Numbered from the stretch's first letter, positions 7,237-14,895 are shown. The stretch is 27,034 nt of DNA from JADJNW01 sp964517145 (GCA_964517145.1 CAZFBN010000071.1:1-27034), one strand, 5' to 3'. Numbers and translations: made by a program. The notes: generated from the sequence alone by a model not told the origin.

Positions 7237-9132
7237 ATGGCAAATTATTGGTTGTTTCAAGCAAATCCTCAAGTGTTTCGATTGCGCGATGCGTTGCGCG
7301 CAGATGCGTTAAAAACATTCGCTGTGACAGCGCACAAACAGGAAATCAAAGAGGGCGATAAAGTGATTTTGTGGCAAAGTGGCAAAGAAGCGGGCTGCTA
7401 TGGTTTGGCGACAGTGGCATCGGAAGTGAGTGAAATGAAGGCTGCGCCAGAGGAAAGTGTTTTTTTTAAAACCGAAATTGAGGAAAATGCAAGGGTGAAG
7501 CTGCGGGTGGAATATAATTTTTGGAACAAACCGATTACGCGCGACTTACTCATGGGCAATCCGGCTTTTGTAGAATTGTATGCAGGTCTGCCTGGCACCA
7601 ATTTTTCGGCTACAGAAGCACAATACAAAGCCTTGGAAATAATGGCACAGCAGATGGATGTGCTGGCAGAACCGTCCGTTTCGTATCAGCCAGAAGCGCC
7701 GGGGTTGCCTCATTTTCCGCTAAATTTGATTTTACATGGTCCGCCTGGTACCGGAAAAACTTTTCAAACGGTCAATCATGCGGTCGCCATTATTGAAAAT
7801 CGCAGCTTGGAAGAACTGGCGTTGGAAAACCGACAGGAATTGCGCCGCCGTTTTGACGATTATGTCAGCAAAGGGCAAATTTCATTTGTGACCTTTCACC
7901 AATCCTTTGGTTATGAAGACTTTGTGGAGGGCATGAAGCCCGTCACTTTGCCCGAAGGCACCCTGACTTATGCTATTGAGTTGGGCATTTTTCGCTTGCT
8001 TGCTCAAAGTGCGCATTTGTGTGTGGTAGAAACCCTGATTCAAGAGCGCCCGCAGGAGCAAAAACAATTGCAATTCAATCAGTTATATCATGCTTTTTTG
8101 GATTATTTACAAAGTGATAATTTTAAATATTTTGAAACAGCAGACCAGCAGCGCTTATTTTTACATCAAGTAAAACAAAATGGCGATTTGGCAGTGCGGC
8201 AGCCCATTTCATTTACTACCACTACGGTCGAAAAATCTTTATTACGCAAGTTATATCAAAAATTTCCGTTAGCGGAAAATATTCAATCCGCCTATGAGTA
8301 TCTTGATAAAACCCTGAAAGACAGTGAGCAAGAAGTGAATTTCGTAGTTTTTGCCACTTTAAAAGGGTTTGAACAAGTGTATCGGGAAGAAGCACAATTG
8401 TCAGAAAATGTGAAGGCGGGTGCTTTGCCAGAATTGGAGGAATTGCCAAAACTCACCGATAACCTGCTCGCCAAATGCAAACGCTATGTACTCATTGTAG
8501 ATGAAATTAATCGCGGTAATGTGTCTGCCATTTTTGGAGAGTTGCTGACTTTGCTAGAGCCGGACAAACGCGAGGGGCGTAGCGAAGCGCTTAGGGTCGT
8601 GTTGCCTTATTCTAAAACTTATTTTGCCGTGCCGCCCAATTTGTACCTCATTGGCACGATGAACACTGCCGATCGCAGTGTGGATGCACTCGATATTGCG
8701 CTTCGGCGTCGCTTCGCATTTAAAGAAATTGCGCCCGACCCGCAGATAATTACAAAATCAGCAAATAAACCGATTGTACAAGGAGTAGATTTAGCAAAAT
8801 TATTACAAACGCTAAATGATCGAATCGAATTATTACTTGACCGCGACCATCGCATCGGTCACGCTTATTTTTTGAATATTGAGAATTTGGAGGATTTGAA
8901 GCAAGTATTTAGTCAAAATATTATCCCCTTATTACAAGAGTATTTTTTTAATGATTATGCCAAAATCGGACTCGTGCTGGGTAAGCATTTTATTCGGGAA
9001 AAGCCCGTAGAAGTGACTTTTGCGCCTTTCGATCACCCGTATGTAGGCGAGTTGACAGAAAAACGGCTTTATGAATTGTGCCCGTTAGAAGAATTAACCG
9101 AGGAGGCATTTATTCACATTTATATTATTTGA
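7237..9132 (+). CDS. mcrB: EVE-domain McrB-type AAA+ GTPase (type IV restriction)
   Basis: The motor and recognition subunit of a McrBC-type modification-dependent restriction system, 631 residues. Residues 1 to about 135 are an EVE/PUA-like domain (ANYWLFQANPQVFRLRDAL, EGDKVILWQSGKEAGCYGLA), a fold that reads modified bases by flipping them into an aromatic cage. The AAA+ module follows with Walker A GPPGTGKT (168-175), FVTFHQSFGYEDFVEGMKP, Walker B VLIVDEINRGN (D422, E423) and the McrB signature GTMNTADRSVD (473-483), whose MNTAD segment is tied to GTP use, then ALRRRF. The C-terminal lid ends near VLGKHFI. McrC starts 39 bases later. All key residues are intact, so it should be active. Which base it recognises (m5C or another modification) cannot be read from the sequence. 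Confidence 0.93.
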   Translation: MANYWLFQANPQVFRLRDALRADALKTFAVTAHKQEIKEGDKVILWQSGKEAGCYGLATVASEVSEMKAAPEESVFFKTEIEENARVKLRVEYNFWNKPITRDLLMGNPAFVELYAGLPGTNFSATEAQYKALEIMAQQMDVLAEPSVSYQPEAPGLPHFPLNLILHGPPGTGKTFQTVNHAVAIIENRSLEELALENRQELRRRFDDYVSKGQISFVTFHQSFGYEDFVEGMKPVTLPEGTLTYAIELGIFRLLAQSAHLCVVETLIQERPQEQKQLQFNQLYHAFLDYLQSDNFKYFETADQQRLFLHQVKQNGDLAVRQPISFTTTTVEKSLLRKLYQKFPLAENIQSAYEYLDKTLKDSEQEVNFVVFATLKGFEQVYREEAQLSENVKAGALPELEELPKLTDNLLAKCKRYVLIVDEINRGNVSAIFGELLTLLEPDKREGRSEALRVVLPYSKTYFAVPPNLYLIGTMNTADRSVDALDIALRRRFAFKEIAPDPQIITKSANKPIVQGVDLAKLLQTLNDRIELLLDRDHRIGHAYFLNIENLEDLKQVFSQNIIPLLQEYFFNDYAKIGLVLGKHFIREKPVEVTFAPFDHPYVGELTEKRLYELCPLEELTEEAFIHIYII

Positions 9133-9170
9133 TACATTTTTAGATCGAATTTATTAACAAATCTGCGCGG

Positions 9171-10394
9171 ATGGTCAGCGATATGATGCAAGTTTTTGAG
9201 CATCAAAAAATAAAGATTGGTAAAGATTTGTCGCAGGCGCAGTGGCAAGCGTTGGTGATTTTTGCGCAGCAAAATGCTGAGCGTTATTATAAGATTTTAC
9301 ACAATGGTGTGCAATTTAAACAGTATGTCGGTGTGCTGCAAGTGGGGAATTTGACCATTGAAATTTTGCCCAAAATAGACGAAAATAGCGATGCACCGAT
9401 ACAACAAGTGCTGGTGGATTTGCTGCGCGTATGTGGGTTGCTGCCGCCAGAAAGTCGTGCAATTGCGCATTTGAAAGATCGAAAAGGCTCTTTGTTAGAT
9501 ATTTACATATTGCAGTTTTTAGATAAAGTGGAGCAGTTGCTGCGCGAGGGCTTGATGCGGACGTATGTGTTGGAACAAAAAAACCAGCAATTTTTTAAAG
9601 GAAAGATTTTAATGAATCAACAGCTTGTAATGAATGCTGCCCGACCGGATCGTTTTTTTACTCAAACTTTTAAACATACTTATCAAAATTCTTTTAATCA
9701 ATTGATTTACAGCGCGTTGAAAGTATTAAAAACAATGCCGCTGCGCAATGAAATCGCCGTTTATTTACAATCATTATATCAACAATTTCCTCCGATGGCG
9801 CCTTGGCGCAATGCCTTACCAGCCTTGGAAAAACTGCGTTTCAATCGACATTCCTTGCGATATAAAAGTGCGCTGCAAACTGCCTTACTCATTTTGCAAC
9901 AATTGCAACCCGATGTACGCATGGGGCAGCTGCCGGTGCTCGCCATCTTATTCGATATGAATCAATTATTTGAATGGTTCATTTTCAAACAGTTACAAAG
10001 TGCAGTGCATGAAAATAAGTTGGTGAAACGACAAGTGCCCAAGCCATTTTGGAATCGCCGTCCAATTCAACCGGATATTGTTTTGATGGTTGATAATCAA
10101 GTCATTGTAATTGATACCAAATGGAAAAAACTGCAAAAAGTGAGTCCTACGATGGAAGATTTGCGGCAGCTATTCGTGTACAATCAATATTTTAATGCGA
10201 AAGACAGCGTACTGGTGTATCCACACGTGCACGATTTGGAAGACTTGCCGCCAGTGCCGTTTCAACCCACCAAAGCCGATTCGGAGACATATTACTGTCA
10301 GGTTCGATTCGTCGCGTTGGTGCGCGATGGGCAGCTGAATCGGGAATTAGGACAAGAACTATTGCAAAAAATTTTAATGTCAACATCACACTAG
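9171..10394 (+). CDS. mcrC: McrC-type nuclease subunit of the EVE-McrBC system
   Basis: This is the DNA-cleaving partner of the preceding McrB. The 407-residue protein has the McrC N-terminal part that contacts McrB (VGVLQVGNLTIEILPKIDEN, residues about 52-71) and the family motif GKILMNQQL. The C-terminal PD-(D/E)xK nuclease core has D302 (QPDIVLMVD) and D315-T-K317 (VIVIDTKWKKL). The start is uncertain by a few codons: ATG 9171, 9183 and 9186 are all possible, and MMQVFEHQKI is closest to the family start. The gene lies in one operon with mcrB. No frameshift or missing catalytic residue was seen. It depends on the neighbouring McrB for GTP-driven translocation. Confidence 0.93.
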   Translation: MVSDMMQVFEHQKIKIGKDLSQAQWQALVIFAQQNAERYYKILHNGVQFKQYVGVLQVGNLTIEILPKIDENSDAPIQQVLVDLLRVCGLLPPESRAIAHLKDRKGSLLDIYILQFLDKVEQLLREGLMRTYVLEQKNQQFFKGKILMNQQLVMNAARPDRFFTQTFKHTYQNSFNQLIYSALKVLKTMPLRNEIAVYLQSLYQQFPPMAPWRNALPALEKLRFNRHSLRYKSALQTALLILQQLQPDVRMGQLPVLAILFDMNQLFEWFIFKQLQSAVHENKLVKRQVPKPFWNRRPIQPDIVLMVDNQVIVIDTKWKKLQKVSPTMEDLRQLFVYNQYFNAKDSVLVYPHVHDLEDLPPVPFQPTKADSETYYCQVRFVALVRDGQLNRELGQELLQKILMSTSH

Positions 10395-10697
10395 CCAGCC
10401 ACAAAATCTATGGCATCTTGTTAAGATTAAGTTAATATCTTTTGACCTCCAAACCGACTACCAGGGCAGCACCCGTATATCTGTTTGTCATTAAATAAGT
10501 AAGGTTTCTTTAATAAATGGATAGGATTGTTTACTTTTTGGCTGATTTGCTAAATAGTAATTGTAAAAATATTTACTTTTTTGATTGAAAGTAAATTAAA
10601 TTTCAAAAAGTGGAAAATTTATTTTAAACATTTTATCAAAAGTACTGTTTCGATTTCAAATTTATTCAATTCTTATCTAAAATCAATTAAAAACATT
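10395..10697. other. Intergenic region between mcrC and the FAS1 gene
   Basis: This stretch of about 300 bases is AT-rich in its second half. No tRNA, convincing ORF or strong terminator was found. A 24-codon ORF from an ATG near 10518 is possible but unsupported. An in-frame extension of the FAS1 gene back to 10581 is AT-rich and unlike protein, so it is treated as leader. Confidence 0.5.
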
Positions 10698-11288
10698 ATG
10701 AAGAAGAATGTAATCTTCGCAGCAGTAGCTGTGCTGACATTCCTGTGCATTGGTAAACTGTCAGCTCAAAGTACACCGGCTAAAAAGCCGATGACTGAAA
10801 ACACGGTAATGGTGGGTGGAGAAGCGATGTATCCTAAGAAAAACATCGTGGAAAACGCCATCAATTCAAAAGACCACACCACTTTGGTGGCAGCGGTGCA
10901 AGCAGCAGGCTTGGTAGAAACGTTGCAAGGCAAGGGACCGTTTACTGTATTTGCGCCGGTGAACAATGCGTTTGAAGACCTGCCCGAAGGAACGGTTGAA
11001 ACCTTGCTGAAGCCTGAAAACAAAGGTACTTTGACGACTGTTTTGACGTACCATGTGGTTGCCGGAAAGCTTGATTTCAACGCTATCGCTGCCGAAATTA
11101 AAAAAGGCAATGGTAAAGCCACTGTAAAAACTGTGAGCGGCGGCATTTTGACTGCCATGATGAACGGCGCTCGCAACATTCAGGTGAAGGATGAAGCGGG
11201 TAATATCGCTAACATTAGTACCTACGATGTGATGCAGTCCAATGGCGTGATTCACGTAATTGACAGAGTTTTGTTGCCAAAAATGTAA
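10698..11288 (+). CDS. Secreted fasciclin (FAS1) domain protein
   Basis: A 196-residue exported single-domain FAS1 protein; such domains mediate adhesion between cells or to matrix. Residues 1 to about 23 are a signal peptide (KKNVIFAAVAVLTFLCIGKL then SAQ). The FAS1 domain covers about residues 50-195. It has the H1 motif GPFTVFAPVNNAFEDLP, the central LTYHVVAGKL with its conserved Tyr-His, GGILTAMMNGARNIQVKD, and the H2 motif SNGVIHVIDRVLLP at the C-terminus. The ATG at 10698 starts the signal peptide. The frame remains open upstream to 10581, but that part has no signal-peptide or protein character. A hairpin terminator follows. Confidence 0.93.
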   Translation: MKKNVIFAAVAVLTFLCIGKLSAQSTPAKKPMTENTVMVGGEAMYPKKNIVENAINSKDHTTLVAAVQAAGLVETLQGKGPFTVFAPVNNAFEDLPEGTVETLLKPENKGTLTTVLTYHVVAGKLDFNAIAAEIKKGNGKATVKTVSGGILTAMMNGARNIQVKDEAGNIANISTYDVMQSNGVIHVIDRVLLPKM

Positions 11289-11366
11289 GCTAAAAGTTGC
11301 CATAGATGATCGGATTGGCTTAATGGATTAGGATATGTTGATGTGTTTTCGATCATCTGATGCAAG

Positions 11367-11403
11367 AAAGAGGTATCATCTCAAGGAGGTGGTATCTCTT
11401 TTT
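11367..11403. terminator. Bidirectional terminator between FAS1 and DUF4340 genes
   Basis: A 14-bp stem (11367-11380 with 11388-11401, three G-U pairs on the plus strand) with a 7-base loop is followed by T on the plus strand. On the minus strand it lies across the stop codon of the convergent gene (11376-11378), so the last codons of that gene are part of the hairpin. Confidence 0.65.
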
Positions 11404-12332
11404 ACATTTTTATTAAAATCATTCACTTTTCCAAAAATAGTATGATAAATACCAAGCGAATCGCTGGCAAAAAAAGTTTCTTTGTTTTGGCTGGATTGGA
11501 TGATGAACGTCGGTTTTCGGGTGGTATCCCGATAACAAGTGATGACGAACGGCTCAGTATTGTCTTTTTTTGTAATAATTAAAATTTGATACAAATATTT
11601 ACTACCCTGCACTTCATCAAAATCGTCGGCAAAAGCATCGGAAGCAACATATTGCAATGGTTGGAGGTAGCGCTCCATTTTCATAGAATCCAAAACCGCC
11701 GCATGATTTTTCCAGCCTTCGGCGGTGTGTACCCATTGCAGTATTGTGTCAAGCGTATGAAGCTCTAAAGCAGCTATTTCTACATTCGGATTCATTTGCA
11801 AAACCAAGCGATTGCGGAAAGCGGTAAAATCGCGATTGAAATCCAGCGCCAAGTTGCCAGGTACGGCATAGACTTCTTCACCTTTAGTGAGTCTCAAATA
11901 AGAAATGGGAGATTGGGTGGTTGGGTCCGTGTCGGATTTTCCAATGATAAAATCTTCTAATAACTCAGTGCCTTGATAAACCCGCACATGCACACCCTGC
12001 GCGGCATCCACGCCATACACTTTCCAGAATTTGCGCTCCGTAGCCACTACCTCCTGAATGGTGATTTGGGATAAATTTTGCAACAAGGCTTGAATCATTG
12101 TCGGAGAAGCCTTGAGGTTTATCTGTCCGTTGGAAGCAATCCAGCCGTTGGATTCGCGAAAAATGGAGGTTTCGGCTTTACCAGGTTTTTCAATCAATAA
12201 AGAAGTTACTTCTTGGGTATTCAAGGACATCAAGTGGGCGTGAAAAGGCTGCTGAGGTTGTGAAAAAAAACGGTACAAGCCGTAGCCACTCAAGGTTAGA
12301 ATAAAGATAGAAATCAAAACGCCAGTTCGCAT
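11376..12332 (-). CDS. DUF4340 domain-containing membrane-anchored protein
   Basis: A 318-residue protein with an N-terminal membrane anchor (residues about 5-24, VLISIFILTLSGYGLYRFF) and a large periplasmic part. The rest fits DUF4340: TQEVTSLLIEKPGKAETSIFR, WIASNGQINLKASPTMIQAL, KFWKVYGVDAAQGVHVRVYQ, DFIIGKS, YLRLTKGEEVYAVPGNLALD and RNRLVLQMNP. In Bacteroidota, DUF4340 proteins are often found with ABC-type membrane complexes, including the GldG-like group. No such partner is present here, so the role is unknown. The last codons overlap the terminator shared with the FAS1 gene. The MORN-like lipoprotein gene is divergent, with 196 bases between the starts. Confidence 0.85.
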   Translation of the reverse strand: MRTGVLISIFILTLSGYGLYRFFSQPQQPFHAHLMSLNTQEVTSLLIEKPGKAETSIFRESNGWIASNGQINLKASPTMIQALLQNLSQITIQEVVATERKFWKVYGVDAAQGVHVRVYQGTELLEDFIIGKSDTDPTTQSPISYLRLTKGEEVYAVPGNLALDFNRDFTAFRNRLVLQMNPNVEIAALELHTLDTILQWVHTAEGWKNHAAVLDSMKMERYLQPLQYVASDAFADDFDEVQGSKYLYQILIITKKDNTEPFVITCYRDTTRKPTFIIQSSQNKETFFASDSLGIYHTIFGKVNDFNKNVKRDTTSLR

Positions 12333-12486
12333 GCAAGTATATGGTTTTTGGTGAAAAATGGACGTCTATTCAAAGCGCACCCAGCCAATGCTTCGCTAAA
12401 ATACACTTTGTAGGGAAAATCTGTCAAAGGAATGTTTTTGCTTCAACAAAAAAGGTATGATTTTCTTCGGATGTCGGTTGGAAAAG

Positions 12487-12494
12487 TAAATTTG
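12487..12494 (+). promoter_or_regulatory. -7 promoter box for the MORN-like lipoprotein gene
   Basis: TAAATTTG is an exact TAnnTTTG match, 34 bases before the ATG at 12529, giving a leader of roughly 28 bases. No well-spaced -33 element is obvious. Confidence 0.5.
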
Positions 12495-12528
12495 CAATGT
12501 TTTTTAACCAAAAAAATGCGATGATCCT

Positions 12529-13167
12529 ATGAAAAATCTGGTTTTTCTGATAATGCTGGTATTCCTGGCAGCCTGTTCTTCTAAAAATGAAGCTCCTACG
12601 AGTACCCAGCCCGAAGCGGTATCAACAACGCCTGCACCTGGGCTCACTGCAAACCTGAAGGCGTATGAGTTGGAAGCGGTGCCGGGGACGAATTGGCAAA
12701 AAGCCATTAAACGCGACAGCGCCGGGCATTTGCTGGAAGTGGGCTATTTTGAAAACGGCAAAAAAGTAGGCTCTTGGGCTTTGTATGAGCATGCACCTAA
12801 AAATTTTATCAATAAACTGGCAACTTATAAAGATGGCAAACTAAATGGCGTGTACATGGAATTGAACGAAGGGGGGCAGACGGAAATGATCGCTTATTAC
12901 CAGGATGACCAGCTACATGGGTACTGGGGAAAATTTCGATTCGCTCGTGTGCTGGAAGAAGCTAATTATAAAAATGGAAAGCTGGATGGCGTGTATGCAC
13001 TCTACGCGTTGCAGGATGGAAAATTGCAAACAACTGCCGAGTATAAAAATGGCGTGCAGGATGGGTATTACCGAACCTACAATCCAAATGGTGAAATAAC
13101 CACAGAATATTTGTATAAAAATGGCGAAAAAGTAAGCGGCGGTGCAATCAAATCGGGGAGCAAATAA
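12529..13167 (+). CDS. MORN-like (YwqK-type) repeat lipoprotein
   Basis: A 212-residue predicted lipoprotein. The signal peptide ends in a lipobox, VFLAAC with Cys16, then a Ser/Thr/Pro-rich spacer (about 17-45). Residues about 70-205 hold five or six repeats of the form YxxGKxxGxxxxYxxxG, for example VGYFENGKKVGSWALYE, YKDGKLNGVYME, YKNGKLDGVYALYA, YKNGVQDGYYRTY and YKNGEK. This is the MORN-variant pattern found in proteins annotated as YwqK family. No toxin partner is adjacent, so an antitoxin function should not be assumed; a surface or periplasmic structural role is equally possible. It is monocistronic, with its own -7 box and a possible terminator at 13228-13266. Confidence 0.85.
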   Translation: MKNLVFLIMLVFLAACSSKNEAPTSTQPEAVSTTPAPGLTANLKAYELEAVPGTNWQKAIKRDSAGHLLEVGYFENGKKVGSWALYEHAPKNFINKLATYKDGKLNGVYMELNEGGQTEMIAYYQDDQLHGYWGKFRFARVLEEANYKNGKLDGVYALYALQDGKLQTTAEYKNGVQDGYYRTYNPNGEITTEYLYKNGEKVSGGAIKSGSK

Positions 13168-13567
13168 GTGATACAAATTAAATAAAGCAAATATTTAAGC
13201 ATTTTGGTAAATAAGAGAGACACTCATCGGGTCATTTTGTCTTTTTGACGGCTTAACCCGTTTTTTAAGGAGGCGCTTGCGCTGCCTCGGTCGGTCTCTT
13301 CTTTCAAATCATTGAGTATGAGCTGGCGCTCACGGGGTACTTTTCTCTTTTTGAATAAAGACGCCTCCAGTGTGGATTGCTTGCTGTTATCCACCCAGTG
13401 CATCAAAATCGCTAAATCTTTTATACCGCTCATGCTTTCTGTTTGTCTTGGTATAAAGATCGCCGTATTCGCCGGCAAAAGCAATTTTTTGGCGATTTGC
13501 GCTGTCTGAATTCGTAAATACGGACAGACTCTTATAAGAGCGGCTATTGGAGAAGCTTAGCTTAAAT
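13168..13567. other. Structure-rich intergenic region, unassigned
   Basis: This 400-base gap differs in texture from the AT-rich gaps elsewhere. It contains a terminator-like hairpin (13228-13266), a GC-rich hairpin GAGGC/GCCTC with GCGC-TT-GCGC in its loop (13270-13288), CTGTC/GACAG arms (13503-13526), and the 12-base palindrome CTCTTATAAGAG (13529-13540). An 86-codon minus-strand ORF (13224-13484, ending RQKDKMTR) overlaps these hairpins, matches no family known to me and has a repeat-like Ser/Ala segment (DRGSASASLKNG). It is treated as a doubtful gene. The region may be a dispersed repeat element or a decayed gene. Confidence 0.4.
13228..13266 (+). terminator. Possible terminator after the MORN-like gene
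   Basis: CGGGT (13228-13232) pairs with ACCCG (13256-13260), with an inner GTCA/TGAC pairing in the loop, and T6 follows at 13261-13266. The stem is short and the loop long, so support is moderate. Confidence 0.4.
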
Positions 13568-14323
13568 TTAATCTTCAATAAAGGCGAGTTTACGCGTATG
13601 CTTAATGTATTCTCGCGGCGTGATGCTTGTTATTTCTTTAAAAACTTTATAAAAAGTAGATTTATTTTTAAATCCACATTGCAATGCAATGCCGAACAAG
13701 GTCAGATTATTAAATTCTTCCTGCATAATTTTATCTTTCGCCTCCGAAACACGAAATTCATTTAAAAAATTCTGAAAATTAGTGCCAATATGATGATTGA
13801 CCACTTGCGAGAGGTACTTTGTATTGGTAGAAAGGCGATCAGCTACTTCTTTCAGCGTCAAATTTGGATCGAGGTACAATTTCTCTGTCTCCATCAATAT
13901 CTTTAATTGATAATACAACTTCATCTCTTCAATGCCTTTCAGGCTGCTACTGCTGTACTTTTCATTCAATTGTAACAATGGAATTTTATCGTCTTCCTGC
14001 ACGGCATTGCCATCCACCTCAAACGCAATAAAATTGGTCAATTTTCGATTTTCATTAAAAATAGGATGAATCACGAGTCTGCAAGGGTATTCCTCTCCGT
14101 TTTTCCGGTAATTGGTAATCTCGTCTTTAATAGACATCTGACTTTCCAAGCCTTTCCGAATGCGGCGCACCGCTTCTCGCTCCGATTTGGGTCCTTGCAA
14201 AATACTCGGCTTCTTGCCCAAAACCTCCGTCAAAGCATAGCCTGTGATGTAAGTAAAGTCTTCGTTGACCCACAAAATACGTCGGTCAGAATCGGTCACA
14301 ATAACCGCAATGTGAGGTACCAT
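13568..14323 (-). CDS. PAS (LOV-like) domain plus AraC-type transcriptional regulator
   Basis: A 251-residue one-component regulator. Residues 1 to about 105 form a PAS domain: IAVIVTDSDRRILWVNEDF, then TGYALTEVLGKKPSILQGPK and ITNYRKNGEEYPCRLVIHPI. The layout is that of LOV-type flavin domains (GRNCRFLQG, NYRKDG), but the photoactive cysteine position is Pro39 in GKKPSILQG. Residues about 150-251 form an AraC/XylS DNA-binding domain with two helix-turn-helix units (LTLKEVADRLSTNTKYLSQV, and GFKNKSTFYKVFKEITSITP). The ligand or cofactor is not established. The ATG at 14323 starts close to the first PAS strand, so the protein has almost no N-terminal extension. The regulated genes are unknown; the helicase operon diverges from it across a 598-base gap. 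Confidence 0.9.
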   Translation of the reverse strand: MVPHIAVIVTDSDRRILWVNEDFTYITGYALTEVLGKKPSILQGPKSEREAVRRIRKGLESQMSIKDEITNYRKNGEEYPCRLVIHPIFNENRKLTNFIAFEVDGNAVQEDDKIPLLQLNEKYSSSSLKGIEEMKLYYQLKILMETEKLYLDPNLTLKEVADRLSTNTKYLSQVVNHHIGTNFQNFLNEFRVSEAKDKIMQEEFNNLTLFGIALQCGFKNKSTFYKVFKEITSITPREYIKHTRKLAFIED

Positions 14324-14566
14324 ACCTAGTCATTTTATTTTGTTTAACCTTGAAAGCCCAAAAAGTAAAAAAGATTATACAATACAACTTTTTGATTTTC
14401 AAGCCATAATGTACAGCGAAATGGGCAATTCTGAAAATAATTTGAAATAAATTTTTGTTAAAATGCGTGTCTGACATTCCGCCTTTTTCTTTTGTTTAAT
14501 AAATCGAATTATAACAATTAAATTACGCGCACATTTTGAATAAAAGCATACGCATGTGTTCAAAAG

Positions 14567-14596
14567 TTTTGGCTTTACAGAATTTTGGTATATTTG
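14567..14596 (+). promoter_or_regulatory. Promoter upstream of the helicase leader
   Basis: TTTTG (14567-14571) and TATATTTG (14589-14596) are separated by 17 bases. Both match the Bacteroidota -33 and -7 elements, making this one of the best promoter matches in the window. Transcription would start near 14602 and run through two small ORFs to the helicase ATG at 14922. Confidence 0.55.
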
Positions 14597-14679
14597 GAGT
14601 CGCAAGTATTCAAAATGATTCCTTATTCATTTTTTATTATTAAATTCATAAATAAATAGTCGGTTGTGTTACACAATGT

Positions 14680-14776
14680 ATGATAAAAGAAGAAGACCTA
14701 AAATTTCCAGTGTTTCAAGGGGACATGACCCCTTGAAAAAGCCATCAATGTTGCAAAACGTGAAATGAATAATTAA
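14680..14776 (+). pseudogene. Small ORF pair joined by an apparent +1 frameshift
   Basis: An ATG at 14680 gives the 18-residue MIKEEDLKFPVFQGDMTP, then TGA at 14734-14736. In the +1 frame from 14732 the sequence continues as LEKAINVAKREMNN and stops with TAA at 14774-14776. Both halves look like protein, and removing one C from the CCCC run (14729-14732) would join them into a peptide of about 31 residues. The join lies in the right arm of a perfect hairpin. This could be a decayed or mis-sequenced small gene, or a leader peptide. No family was recognised, and chance cannot be excluded at this length. Confidence 0.25.
14713..14738. promoter_or_regulatory. Perfect 10-bp hairpin in the helicase leader
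   Basis: TTTCAAGGGG (14713-14722) and CCCCTTGAAA (14729-14738) pair perfectly around the six-base loop ACATGA. There is no T run after it on the plus strand, so it is not a standard terminator for rightward transcription. It may be an RNA regulatory hairpin or an operator. It shares CAAGGGGAC with the hairpin after ccmB. Confidence 0.5.
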
Positions 14777-14778
14777 AA

Positions 14779-14895
14779 ATGACCAATTGCTTGATTATTA
14801 ATCAGTTGAACAGAATTGTTGATGGAATGATCGTTCTCCCTGGTGCTGCAAGCGTAAAAAGCGACAAAGGGGAACAAAGTGTACTATTTGATTGA
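14779..14895 (+). CDS. Hypothetical 38-residue ORF just upstream of the helicase
   Basis: An ATG at 14779 opens a 38-codon frame: MTNCLIINQLNRIVDG at the start, GMIVLPGAASVKSDKGEQ in the second half, and TGA at 14893-14895. It ends 26 bases before the helicase ATG and follows the small ORFs at 14680-14776. The composition looks like protein, with hydrophobic and charged residues mixed and no low complexity. No family was recognised. It could be a leader peptide, a tiny accessory protein or a gene remnant. The short length keeps confidence low. Confidence 0.3.
   Translation: MTNCLIINQLNRIVDGMIVLPGAASVKSDKGEQSVLFD

Noticed and set aside
10581..10697. In-frame extension of the FAS1 gene
   Set aside because: The translation is AT-driven (Lys/Asn/Phe-rich), and a normal signal peptide begins at 10698.
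10766..11303. Two long antisense ORFs over the FAS1 gene
   Set aside because: They are shadows of a well-supported coding frame with clear FAS1 motifs.
12529..13167. Reading the MORN-like lipoprotein as an antitoxin
   Set aside because: The YwqK label is inherited from annotation. No toxin gene is adjacent, and the protein is exported as a lipoprotein.
13224..13484. 86-codon minus-strand ORF
   Set aside because: It overlaps several hairpins and a terminator-like structure and has no recognisable domain. It is kept only as a note on the intergenic region.
14676..14768. 30-codon frame starting MYDKRRRPKISS
   Set aside because: It overlaps two other more protein-like small frames, is very basic and reads through the hairpin. 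There is no independent support.
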